NCBI GenBank assembly: GCA_027486845.1
Contig: JAIXOL010000009.1
Location: forward strand, 1 to 64,000
DNA: 64,000 nt
Direction of reading: 5' to 3'
Origin: Cytophagaceae bacterium
Lineage (GTDB): Bacteria > Bacteroidota > Bacteroidia > Cytophagales > Spirosomataceae
Part shown: positions 35,395 through 44,439 of the stretch, piece by piece
Layout: each line of letters opens with the position of its first letter
How positions within the stretch are numbered: position 1 is the first letter of the stretch
Position numbers and translations under genes: made by a program
The notes under the pieces: generated by a model
Seen by the model: only the letters and a program-made list of their open reading frames with translations
The model's database searches: none
What the model was told of the DNA's origin: nothing

Positions 35395-36675
35395 ATGAAT
35401 AATCAAGTATATTTCAATGAAGAAATAAGAGATAAAATAAAATATGAATTATCATCTGCTTCCAAAGAAATAATTATTGCGGTAGCTTGGTTTAATGATG
35501 CAGAGATATATGACATTTTACTAAATAAAGCAGGTGAAAATATTGTTATTGAAATATTAATCAGTAATGAAACCTCTAATTTTGATGGAATAAACTCCCT
35601 TGATTTTCAAAAATTGATTGATAGTGGTGCAATTGTAAATAGATTAATCACTGAAAATGTACTTATGCACCATAAATTTTGTATCATTGACAACCATACA
35701 GTAATTACAGGCTCATATAATTGGACTTATGGTGCGTTCCACAATAACCTCGAAAATATTGTTGTAATTGAAAATGATATTAAACTTTGTGAAAAATTCA
35801 AAACCGAATATTATAAAATCATTGACTTACATTTTGCTCATTTAAAGGAAGCCGACGAAATATTAGAACAAATGCAAAATATGATTGGTGATTTTCGTCA
35901 AAACTTGAAAAAGAATAGATACCTACCAATAGATGTTTTAAATAAATTAAAGAAGGGAAAAAGTAACTTTTTACTTGAAACTAATGATAGCAATTTGCAA
36001 TATAATGATACTGACTATGAAATAGAATTAATATCGGACGTCCAAAAAGAAACTTGGTGGGAGCAGCTACCACAACAGTGGAAATTATACTTAGCTGATA
36101 AAGAACTACCATTTGGAAGACAGGAAATAAAACCTGCTACTGATGCTTTATCTTTTTTAATAAATATTGAAAAAATTAACTGTGACAGTTACTGGCAAAA
36201 AACATGGAGTAAAGAACAAAAAGAAAATATTTACACCTTTTTCATAAAAAACCTTGATGGTTTAAGTAGTTTTTCAAAATTAAAGGAATTGCGTTGTGCT
36301 AATAATAACTTCTCTGACAATAATATTATTGAGCTGAATAAGTTATCAGGTCTGAAAAAGTTAGATATACGCTTAAACCAAATTAAATCTATTCCCTTAA
36401 ATTATCCACTCAAAAATTTAATAGAGTTAGATATTTCAGGTAATAAGTTTCAATCATTAGATTTTTCAAGTAATACGCCAAATTTAGAAGTATTAATTTG
36501 TCATACAAACCCTTTAACTGGATTACAAGGCATTGAAAAACTTAGCAAACTTAGAATACTTTATATTGATAGAAATGTGTTTGACTTATCTTTTATTAAT
36601 ACTAAGTTATTAAATTTGGGCTTTGAGACAAGAGATTATGATAGTGATAAGATTGTAAAGTTAGAAAAAGTATAA
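35395..36675 (+). CDS. PLD-like nuclease with C-terminal leucine-rich repeats
   Basis: A 426-residue protein. Residues 5-150 form a phospholipase D-like domain with a single HxKx4D motif (HHKFCIID, His92, Lys94, Asp99) followed by TGSYNWT. One motif per chain implies a dimeric active site, as in Nuc-type endonucleases. A linker and a middle region with WWEQLPQQWKLYL follow. Residues about 285-420 are leucine-rich repeats (LKELRCANNNF, LKKLDIRLNQI, LIELDISGNKF). PLD plus a recognition domain is common in defence effectors; the target is unknown. The ATG at 35395 is used; the TTG at 35371 is part of the repeat box. Confidence 0.78.
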   Translation: MNNQVYFNEEIRDKIKYELSSASKEIIIAVAWFNDAEIYDILLNKAGENIVIEILISNETSNFDGINSLDFQKLIDSGAIVNRLITENVLMHHKFCIIDNHTVITGSYNWTYGAFHNNLENIVVIENDIKLCEKFKTEYYKIIDLHFAHLKEADEILEQMQNMIGDFRQNLKKNRYLPIDVLNKLKKGKSNFLLETNDSNLQYNDTDYEIELISDVQKETWWEQLPQQWKLYLADKELPFGRQEIKPATDALSFLINIEKINCDSYWQKTWSKEQKENIYTFFIKNLDGLSSFSKLKELRCANNNFSDNNIIELNKLSGLKKLDIRLNQIKSIPLNYPLKNLIELDISGNKFQSLDFSSNTPNLEVLICHTNPLTGLQGIEKLSKLRILYIDRNVFDLSFINTKLLNLGFETRDYDSDKIVKLEKV

Positions 36676-36677
36676 AT

Positions 36678-37026
36678 CCGTATGCGACTGAAATAGTTTG
36701 ACAGTTTTAAGCTCAAAGTTACTGGCGACGTGAAATCAGAAGAAGTGCATAGTGTTTACTCTTGATAGCTTCTACGTTTTTGGGGCTACTGCACTCATCG
36801 TTTTCGGCGACGTGCGATTAGAGCGATTTGCATAGTTTTTTTTCGCAAAAACCTCTCTGCTTATTCTACGTTTTTTATATCTTTGTGTTTGTTGGTGCTT
36901 GGTGACACTTGGAAAGAATAGCGTTCAAAGGCTCGAAAGTCCAACTCGGGCAAGCAAGTAAAAGTCTGATAATCAACTAATTAACTCAACATTCGCTCCA
37001 AAATCATCTTGCTTGCGAGCGTTGGA
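36678..37026. repeat. Long repeat, copy C, with attC-like palindrome
   Basis: About 350 bases similar to copies A and E (GATAGCTTCTACG, CACTCATCGTTTTCGGCGAC, TTTTTTTCGCAAAAACCTCT). The terminal site is 36940-37026 (87 bp): TCCAAC / GTTGGA outer boxes, inner arms GCAAGCAAG / CTTGCTTGC, 9 bp perfect. The next coding region ends 8 bases later on the minus strand. Confidence 0.87.
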
Positions 37027-37033
37027 ATGTTTG

Positions 37034-37417
37034 TTATTTCTTCTCTTCTACCAAACTTACGAAGTTAATAGAAGGTAATATTATTGGATATGTTCCTGAT
37101 TGAAGAGTTAAATTTGATATAAATGCTCTCAAATATGGGAATGCAATTGCAGGAGCATTTATCTTAGGGAAGTCCGAAAGTTTAAAATCTTCGGTAATTT
37201 TTTCATCTATTTCAAAATCAAATAAAGCATCAACAAACAAATCAAATGACTTGTCTTTAATACTTATTTTAAATTCAACGGTAAAAATATATTCTAAGTT
37301 CTCTGGAAAATAACTACCAGATTCCAAATCAAAAGTATCTTCTTCCCGATAATTATTCTTATCTAAAAGAGTAAAGCTTATATTTACTACCTTCCAACTT
37401 TTTAATTGAATTTTCAT
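37034..37417 (-). CDS. SecB-like chaperone of a toxin-antitoxin-chaperone operon
   Basis: A 127-residue protein. The C-terminal half carries the SecB signature NAPAIAFPYLRAFISNLT and then YPIILPSINF, matching the alpha-helix/loop that ends the SecB fold; the N-terminal part is beta-rich. General SecB is about 155 residues and is mostly restricted to Proteobacteria. Solitary SecB-like proteins elsewhere usually belong to toxin-antitoxin-chaperone (TAC) systems, where they protect the antitoxin. The ATG at 37417 lies one base after the preceding stop, so translation is coupled. Third gene of the operon. Confidence 0.78.
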   Translation of the reverse strand: MKIQLKSWKVVNISFTLLDKNNYREEDTFDLESGSYFPENLEYIFTVEFKISIKDKSFDLFVDALFDFEIDEKITEDFKLSDFPKINAPAIAFPYLRAFISNLTLQSGTYPIILPSINFVSLVEEKK

Positions 37418-37418
37418 A

Positions 37419-37646
37419 TTAGGCTGCCATTGCGTAATTTGTTTGAGATTCTGAACTTTTGACATCATAACCACTATTACCTGAATAGTATTTTGAAATT
37501 TCAGAAACTTCAAAAGGCATCTCAACAATGTCAATATTTACCTTTATAAACTTATATTTTGTAACTGCAATACCAAACAATTCTTCGGCAGATATATTGT
37601 CGAAATAATTATCTATTCTTTCTTTAAGTTTTTTATCAAGTTTCAT
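37419..37646 (-). CDS. Candidate antitoxin of the TAC operon
   Basis: A 75-residue protein with an N-terminal helix (KLDKKLKERIDNYFDNISAE), a middle strand-rich part (KYKFIKVNIDIVEMPFEV) and a polar tail ending SESQTNYAMAA. No HTH is visible. The position between an ART-like toxin gene (gap 3 bases) and a SecB-like gene (gap 1 base) makes it the likely antitoxin. The C-terminal tail could be the chaperone-addiction segment known from TAC antitoxins; that part is inference. Confidence 0.65.
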   Translation of the reverse strand: MKLDKKLKERIDNYFDNISAEELFGIAVTKYKFIKVNIDIVEMPFEVSEISKYYSGNSGYDVKSSESQTNYAMAA

Positions 37647-37649
37647 AAT

Positions 37650-38219
37650 TTATGCTCCTTTAATTACTCCATTTTGAACTACTGTTGTCTTTAAAACATT
37701 TTTTCTTGGATTATAGACTGCACAAATAGAACAATTACTTGTCCTCAAATTTATTCTATTAACTCTTTCTTCTGCAAATTTAATATAAAAATTGCCTTTA
37801 GCTACTTCAATCGGCAAAACATCTTCGTTTCTTGCCAAATTTATCAAAAATCCATCAATAAAATTCAAATTTCTACCTATTGTTTGAAGTTTCTGTTCAA
37901 ATCTTTTTATAAAATAATCAAGCACTTCAATACCTTCTTCAGTAGTAAGGTCTAAAAAATTATCTTCATCGACTGAGATTTCAGATTTTAAAACACAATA
38001 ATTTTTATATTTATACCTCTTTAACTTGTTATCCCACGATTGTGCAATTGCCCATTTTTCTGCTAATTCTGTTAATTTTGAGCTTACTCCAAGAACAAAA
38101 AAATATACCCCATCGCCAAGCCATTCTTCGTCACCAACAGATAATTCATAATTAGATTCAATTATAGATTTAGACGACTCAAAACTTGTACCATGATGGC
38201 CATTAAATGTGAAAATCAT
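37650..38219 (-). CDS. ADP-ribosyltransferase-like toxin of the TAC operon
   Basis: A 189-residue protein. The N-terminal half has the features of the ADP-ribosyltransferase fold: GHHGTSFESSKSII (HGT at 9-11, the NAD-binding strand), then WLGDGVYFF (residues 33-41, the G-x-Y block) and LAEKWAIAQSW (the A..WA helix). The catalytic glutamate cannot be assigned by eye. With the next two genes it forms T-A-C order, the same as CmdTAC, whose CmdT modifies mRNA. The homology to CmdT itself is inferred from operon layout and fold, not from alignment. Confidence 0.65.
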   Translation of the reverse strand: MIFTFNGHHGTSFESSKSIIESNYELSVGDEEWLGDGVYFFVLGVSSKLTELAEKWAIAQSWDNKLKRYKYKNYCVLKSEISVDEDNFLDLTTEEGIEVLDYFIKRFEQKLQTIGRNLNFIDGFLINLARNEDVLPIEVAKGNFYIKFAEERVNRINLRTSNCSICAVYNPRKNVLKTTVVQNGVIKGA

Positions 38220-38329
38220 AAATTCTATATTGATACATTGCTTTAAAAATCATAATATGTGCCAAATATAATTAAATAATTTAATTCACAAATAACTTAT
38301 ATTTACATAAATATTGCTAAGTTTTTAAA

Positions 38330-38654
38330 ATGTCAAACTCATAGGCTCATTCGACATTTCCAATGCGTGGTATTAACTCAACTTCGTTCCGACAAATAAA
38401 ATTACTTGCATTTTTATTTCTTTTTTCAGACCTTAGTTTTCAGATTTGGTCAGCGACAGGATGAATGAGCAAATTCTACGCATCTTTTTTGTCCTTAGTA
38501 CTTTTCTATCTTGGGGACATTTTGAAAGCGTAGTACTCAAAAATCATAAATCCCAACGCTAAGTATTATGTAAAGACTTGATAATTAATAAGTTAACCGC
38601 AGCGGCGGCCGCTCTAAAATCACTCCAAAAACCATCATAATGCTGGTCGTTGGA
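38330..38654. repeat. Long repeat, copy D, with attC-like palindrome and GC-rich loop insert
   Basis: The upstream part matches copy B (ATAGGCTCATTCGACATTTC, CAATGCGTGGTATT). The terminal site is 38552-38654 (103 bp): CCCAAC / GTTGGA outer boxes (one mismatch) and inner arms AGTATTATG / CATAATGCT, paired with one G-T wobble. The loop carries a 15-base insert, CGCAGCGGCGGCCGC (38598-38612), absent from the other copies; without it the length would be 88 bp. The zinc-ribbon gene starts 25 bases later. Confidence 0.85.
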
Positions 38655-38678
38655 ACGAGAACAAAAAAATAGTATAAA

Positions 38679-39032
38679 ATGGAACATAAATCTGTATGTT
38701 TTAATTGCAAAAAAGCATTTAGTTTAGGAACTGATTTTACAAAACCTAAACATCGTTTCTGTCCTGAATGCAAAGGAGAAGTTTTTGTTTATCCGCATAG
38801 ATTTCGACCACCTGAAAAGTCTGACACAAAAAAATGGGCTGTGGTTGAGTTTTTAAAACAAAATGGATTCTATTATCAACATATTAGAAAGTTTGTAGAA
38901 CGAATTTATGAAAATGCCCCCCCCCCCCGAAGATGTATTCAAAAACATCGAATATCCAGAAACAATGAGAGGTGCAAAAGAATTTGTCAAAGAATATATA
39001 GAGTTAAAAAAAAAAAAAAAATAGATTTCTGA
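38679..39032 (+). CDS. Zinc-ribbon protein gene interrupted at a poly-C tract
   Basis: The first 83 codons encode a zinc ribbon (VCFNCKKAFSLGTDF and FCPECKGE, two CxxC pairs at residues 7-10 and 28-31), followed by KKWAVVEFLKQNGFYYQHIR. A run of 12 C at 38917-38928 then shifts the frame; as it stands the protein ends as 117 residues with an unnatural Arg/Lys-rich tail. Removing one C restores PPEDVFKNIEYPETMRGAKE and a stop at 39022-39024, a more natural end. So this is either a phase-variable gene or a sequencing/assembly error. Family unknown. Confidence 0.6.
   Translation: MEHKSVCFNCKKAFSLGTDFTKPKHRFCPECKGEVFVYPHRFRPPEKSDTKKWAVVEFLKQNGFYYQHIRKFVERIYENAPPPRRCIQKHRISRNNERCKRICQRIYRVKKKKKIDF
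38917..38928 (+). repeat. C12 homopolymer inside the zinc-ribbon gene
   Basis: Twelve consecutive C in an AT-rich region, at the exact point where the reading frame must change for the downstream part to look coding. Tracts of this kind are hotspots of slipped-strand mispairing. Confidence 0.85.
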
Positions 39033-39039
39033 AATTAGT

Positions 39040-39390
39040 TTATACTCAAAATAACTTGACAATTTTCATCAAATACATAGGCACTTTCGACACGAAATTT
39101 GCGGGTTTTCAGAGTGTTACTCTCGATAGCTTCTACGTTTTTTGGGCTACAGCACTCATCGTTTTCGGCGACGTGAGATTAGAGTGATTTGCATAGTTTT
39201 TTTTCGCAAAAACCTCTCTGATTATACTACGCTTTTTTATATCTTTGGGTCGCTTATTTTTCGGGCGACAATTGGAAAGAAGAGCTTGCAAAGTTGGTTT
39301 GTCTCCAACTCGGGCAAGCAAGTAAAAGTTTGATAATCAATTAATTAACTCAACATTCGCTCCAAATCATCTTGCTTGCGAGCCGTTGGA
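39040..39390. repeat. Long repeat, copy E, with attC-like palindrome
   Basis: About 350 bases similar to copies A and C. The terminal site is 39304-39390 (87 bp): TCCAAC / GTTGGA, inner arms GCAAGCAAG / CTTGCTTGC, 9 bp perfect, loop with AATCAATTAATTAACTC. The next ATG is at 39403, 12 bases after the site. Confidence 0.87.
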
Positions 39391-39402
39391 ATCTAACAAA
39401 AA

Positions 39403-39816
39403 ATGAAATTAATCATCCTATTATTTTGTATATCGTTCTCTCTAGATAGTTTCGCTCAAACATATGTAAAGTGCTATGAATCTGTTGATAAAAAAACAAA
39501 ATTGAGTTTAACTTTGGTTGGCAATAGTTTAAAAAATTTAATTATCCAATATAAAAATCAAGATGAATCAATACTGCTTAGACTTAAAGGCAGCAAACAA
39601 ATCAATAAAGATATTCAAGTTGAAGGACGGCCTGGGCATTTTGTATATTTCTTTGATGAAATTATTGATTCAAAAATATATGGAGAATATAGAATTGATG
39701 TTCAAGGGGCTGTTTTCGGGGATTTAATTTATCAAAGCAAAACTAAGAAAGAAATAATTTTCAAAGAAAACCTCAATCTTCTTCAACAAGATAATTGCAA
39801 TTGCGAGTGGAATTGA
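39403..39816 (+). CDS. Small secreted protein, function unknown
   Basis: A 137-residue protein with a clear signal peptide (MKLIILLFCISFSLDSFAQ). The mature part is beta-rich (KLSLTLVGNSLKNLIIQYKN, YGEYRIDVQGAVFGDLIY) and ends with CNCEWN. No family is recognised. It is the only gene between repeats E and F, starting 12 bases after GTTGGA, which fits a gene cassette. Confidence 0.65.
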   Translation: MKLIILLFCISFSLDSFAQTYVKCYESVDKKTKLSLTLVGNSLKNLIIQYKNQDESILLRLKGSKQINKDIQVEGRPGHFVYFFDEIIDSKIYGEYRIDVQGAVFGDLIYQSKTKKEIIFKENLNLLQQDNCNCEWN

Positions 39817-39829
39817 AGTCTTATGCTTG

Positions 39830-40182
39830 TCGAGCCCCTAAGCTCGGTCGACTGGACAAAAGCGAAGTTTTTAAGTGCAATTTTCGCAAAAACTTCTACG
39901 CAAATTGTCCCGCTTACAGGCATTTGCGACACGATGAAGGCGAAGTTTTACAGGCTTTTTTTCGCAAAAACCTCGCGCCCACTTGTTTAAAATTTGCAAA
40001 GTTGGGTTTCAGCAATTATATTTGTTGGGTTGGGTTCGTTAGCGTGCTTGGTGTCTGGTGACACCAAATTAGAGCAGTTCGCAAAGTTGGTTTGGCTCCA
40101 ACACGAGCAAATAAGTAAAAGTCTAATATTCAACTAATTAACTCAAAATCCAATGCCTATCTTCTTATTTGCGGTCGTTGGA
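39830..40182. repeat. Long repeat, copy F, with attC-like palindrome
   Basis: The arms share pieces with both families (GCTCGGTCGAC of copy B; TTTTTCGCAAAAACCTC of copies C/E). They contain a second hairpin, GAAGTTTTT (39864-39872) / AAAAACTTC (39888-39896), with a near-copy of this unit about 87 bases on. The terminal site is 40097-40182 (86 bp): TCCAAC / GTTGGA, inner arms GCAAATAAG / CTTATTTGC, 9 bp perfect. Relative to copies C and E the arm differs at paired positions, so pairing is kept. Confidence 0.85.
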
Positions 40183-40200
40183 ACGAGGAAAAAAGCAAGA

Positions 40201-41013
40201 TTATAATCCTTCAATTTCACCTTTTGATAAGCCAGTATATTTCATTATTTTTTCGACAGAAACATTATCTTCTTTCAACTCTTTAGCAATCTTTTTAACT
40301 CCATCTAATTCCGCAGTTTTAACAACTTCTTTTACCTCTATATAAGTCAGTAAACTTTCTAGATACTGCTCATATTGTTGTGGGGTCATCTTCGCTACTT
40401 CGGCTACTTCAAAAGCTTTCTCAAATATTGGTTCATCTAAAATCTTTGGTATTTCATCAAAACTTTCTAACTTCTTCAAAAAATAAATCCATTTATCAAA
40501 ATGGCTTTCTAACTCATTTTCACCCTTATCAAATAAGGGCATTTGAATAAACTTAAAATTTAGTTTATCATAAAATACATCTCCATCTTGGTCTTTCAAA
40601 TTTACTGAACGTAAAAACTTTTGACGTTCTTCGTTTTCATCATATTGAAAATCCAATATTGCTATCATGTAAACAGGCGTAAGACGAAAGTCCCACTCCC
40701 CTTTCTTCGCTTGTTCTCGTATTGGAATTATTGCATAAAACAAAGAACGGTCTTTAAAAAAATTCACCTTCGCTTTCTGCATTTCAACAATAAATTTTTC
40801 TCCACTCTGGGCTTCGCAATGAATATCAAATATTGCCTTTCGCTCATGTACCAGTTCACCTAAAATCTCTGGATTACGAAATTTCAAAGTAGCTATTTGA
40901 TGATGAACTGGCAATAGCTGATTCAAAAAATCAATCAATAAATCTTTATTGGCTTCTTCGCCAAATAATTTCTTGAAACCAAAATCGGTATATGGGTTTA
41001 TATATCTCGACAT
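40201..41013 (-). CDS. Rpn-family recombination-promoting nuclease (PD-(D/E)XK)
   Basis: The protein has 270 residues. The beginning YINPYTDFGFKKLFGEEANK is the hallmark of the Rpn / PDDEXK transposase-like family. The nuclease core is visible as AIFDIHCEAQSGEKFIVEMQ (Asp, then Glu-x-Gln). The C-terminal helical part (EELKEDNVSVEKIMKYTGLS) is the usual tail. Rpn proteins are DNA endonucleases that stimulate RecA-independent recombination, and some have been tied to phage defence. The gene ends 18 bases after site F, on the opposite strand. No further site follows it. Confidence 0.88.
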   Translation of the reverse strand: MSRYINPYTDFGFKKLFGEEANKDLLIDFLNQLLPVHHQIATLKFRNPEILGELVHERKAIFDIHCEAQSGEKFIVEMQKAKVNFFKDRSLFYAIIPIREQAKKGEWDFRLTPVYMIAILDFQYDENEERQKFLRSVNLKDQDGDVFYDKLNFKFIQMPLFDKGENELESHFDKWIYFLKKLESFDEIPKILDEPIFEKAFEVAEVAKMTPQQYEQYLESLLTYIEVKEVVKTAELDGVKKIAKELKEDNVSVEKIMKYTGLSKGEIEGL

Positions 41014-41427
41014 AACTTGAATTTTTATTGCAATTTACAGCTTTTTCTCTACTCAACCACTTTTTTTATCAACCCCGTTTGCCTGAGTGTTCGCAAATTA
41101 AACGATAGGTTCGGTTAATTTTAATCCGTAATGGAATTATTAGTCGAAGTGTCAGTAATTGTTACAATGGCCTCAGAGTGTCTCGCCCAAAAATAGGTTT
41201 ACAACTATATTTGAAAATTCTGATTTAGGTTTAGAATTGCTGTTTTTTCGTTAGTTTCTTCCATTTTTGTGTGGGAACTGAAAAAATAAAACCTAAAATA
41301 AAAAGAATCGCTTTTTCAAATGTTCAGATTTATTGGTTAAAAAATCTAAGTTGCTATTAAACCAAAATTGCCAAAATACCTTGAAAATTCAAAGTATTTT
41401 GACAATAAACGCTCACTCAAAAATACC
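41014..41427. other. Gene-free stretch at the end of the cassette array
   Basis: About 410 bases, AT-rich. No TCCAAC...GTTGGA palindrome, no reading frame of note and no clear terminator were found. It marks the return to core genes. Confidence 0.4.
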
Positions 41428-42837
<1,410 letters not shown>

Positions 42838-42854
42838 TTACGTAGTAAAGATTT

Positions 42855-44222
42855 TTATATCGTCTTTGAAAACAATTTTTGTGTCGAGTTGGACTGTGCT
42901 AAATGCGTATCAAATGCCATGCAAATATTTCTGATAAAAGCTTTTCCTGCTGGCAAAACATTTAGACCAAATTCATTGAAATCGATGAGTTCGTCTTCAG
43001 CGAAATCTTCTAATTTTTCGAGCAAAACTTCTTTTTCTTCCGCCGTCCAATCCGAAATCTTCCATGAAGTTACTAGTTTACAAATAATATTCAAAATTTG
43101 TTCACGAATAAATAAATCCTTTTCACTGAGTATATGTCCTTTAAACACTGGAATTTGCCCGTTGTTTACCGTTTCGATGTAAGTTTCAATCTCTTTTATG
43201 TTCTGAGCAAAGGCAGTCCAGCTATCGCTGATTGACGAGGCTCCAAGTCCCAACAAAACTTTCGATTGGGTGGTGGTATAACCCATGAAGTTTCGGTGAA
43301 GTGTGCCATTTTTCTGTGCTTTATTTAGGCTGTCGTTTGGAAGAGAAAAATGATCCATGCCAGTTTCGATATAATTGTTTGCCTCAAAAATCGCTCGTCC
43401 ACGTTCATATAAGGCACGTTTTTTTTCGCCACTCGGCAAATTACTTTCATTAAATCCACGTTGGCCGTTTCCCTTAATCCAAGGCACGTGTGCATAAGAA
43501 TAAAATGCAATACGGTCGGGTTTTAAGCTCAAAGTTTTCTGAATAGTATCCTCGATGGAAGAAAGTTGCTGAAAAGGCAAACCAAAAACTAAATCGTGGC
43601 TAATTGATGTATAGCCAATCTCACGGGCAAGTTTGCTCACTTTTTTGACATTCTCGAAAGGCTGAATACGGTGAATAGCCAACTGCACTTTTGGGTCGTA
43701 ATCTTGCACACCAAAACTTACTCGTCTGAAACCTAAATTATAGAGTGTTTGGAGATGTTCGGCGGTTGTGTTATTGGGGTGACCTTCAAAACTAAATTCG
43801 TGGTTGGGTCTTACTGTGGCATTTTTCAGAATACCTTCAATGAGCGTTTGGAGGGTTTCGGGAGCAAAAAAACTTGGTGTTCCACCTCCCAAATGTATTT
43901 CAGCAATCTGTGGTTTTTCAGGAAAAATAGCTAAATACAAAGCCCATTCTTTTAAAATCGCTTGAACATAAGGCTCTTCAACAGTATGATTTTTGGTGAT
44001 ACGCTTATGGCAAGCACAAAACGTACACAGGCTTTCGCAGTAAGGTAAATGAATATATAGACTTATACCCGAATCACTATTTGTTGCAGAAAAAGTTTCG
44101 ACCAAATTATTCTGCCATTGTTGTAAGTCGAAAGTATCGGTTTGCCAATGTGGAACGGTTGGGTAACTGGTATATCTGGGTCCAGCTACATCATATTTTT
44201 TTATAAGCGAAGAATCTGCCAT
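42855..44222 (-). CDS. hemN: Oxygen-independent coproporphyrinogen III oxidase
   Basis: A 455-residue radical SAM enzyme that decarboxylates coproporphyrinogen III to protoporphyrinogen IX without oxygen in heme synthesis. The cluster motif is in YIHLPYCESLCTFCACHKRI (CxxxCxxC plus the HemN-specific extra Cys). It has the substrate-site start KYDVAGPRYTSYPTVP, EIHLGGGTPSFF for SAM binding, and the HemN C-terminal domain. The start at 44222 puts MADSSLIKKY at the usual family N-terminus; an in-frame ATG at 44240 adds six residues. Single gene. Confidence 0.9.
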   Translation of the reverse strand: MADSSLIKKYDVAGPRYTSYPTVPHWQTDTFDLQQWQNNLVETFSATNSDSGISLYIHLPYCESLCTFCACHKRITKNHTVEEPYVQAILKEWALYLAIFPEKPQIAEIHLGGGTPSFFAPETLQTLIEGILKNATVRPNHEFSFEGHPNNTTAEHLQTLYNLGFRRVSFGVQDYDPKVQLAIHRIQPFENVKKVSKLAREIGYTSISHDLVFGLPFQQLSSIEDTIQKTLSLKPDRIAFYSYAHVPWIKGNGQRGFNESNLPSGEKKRALYERGRAIFEANNYIETGMDHFSLPNDSLNKAQKNGTLHRNFMGYTTTQSKVLLGLGASSISDSWTAFAQNIKEIETYIETVNNGQIPVFKGHILSEKDLFIREQILNIICKLVTSWKISDWTAEEKEVLLEKLEDFAEDELIDFNEFGLNVLPAGKAFIRNICMAFDTHLAQSNSTQKLFSKTI

Positions 44223-44439
44223 GTGTTTAAAAATTTTCATGCAAAATTAGACGCTATGTTTTTGGAAAATGATGAGGAATGTCATGTTTCCAAAGTAAAA
44301 AAGTTAGATAAAAAACTCAATATCAGCCTTTGGTAAAAAAATAATTAAGTTTCAATCAAGAATCGCTTATATTTATTAAAATATTTTTACTTGACATTTT
44401 TCAAATCTACCAATTTCCAAATTTTCAAATTAATTTTAA

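Noticed and set aside
37034-37534. Longer form of the SecB-like protein starting at 37534
   Set aside because: The extra 39 residues overlap the antitoxin gene, use a non-ATG start and look unlike SecB; the ATG at 37417 fits the domain start.
38598-38612. Cloning-vector contamination (polylinker-like GGCGGCCGCTCTA)
   Set aside because: Only about 15 bases are foreign to the repeat; the following CTCTAAAATCACTCC is native, as it also occurs in copy B. Similarity to a polylinker may be chance. Kept as a separate observation, not called contamination.
35288-40182. CRISPR array
   Set aside because: The repeats are too long, widely spaced by whole genes and palindromic with variable arms; there are no spacers and no cas genes.
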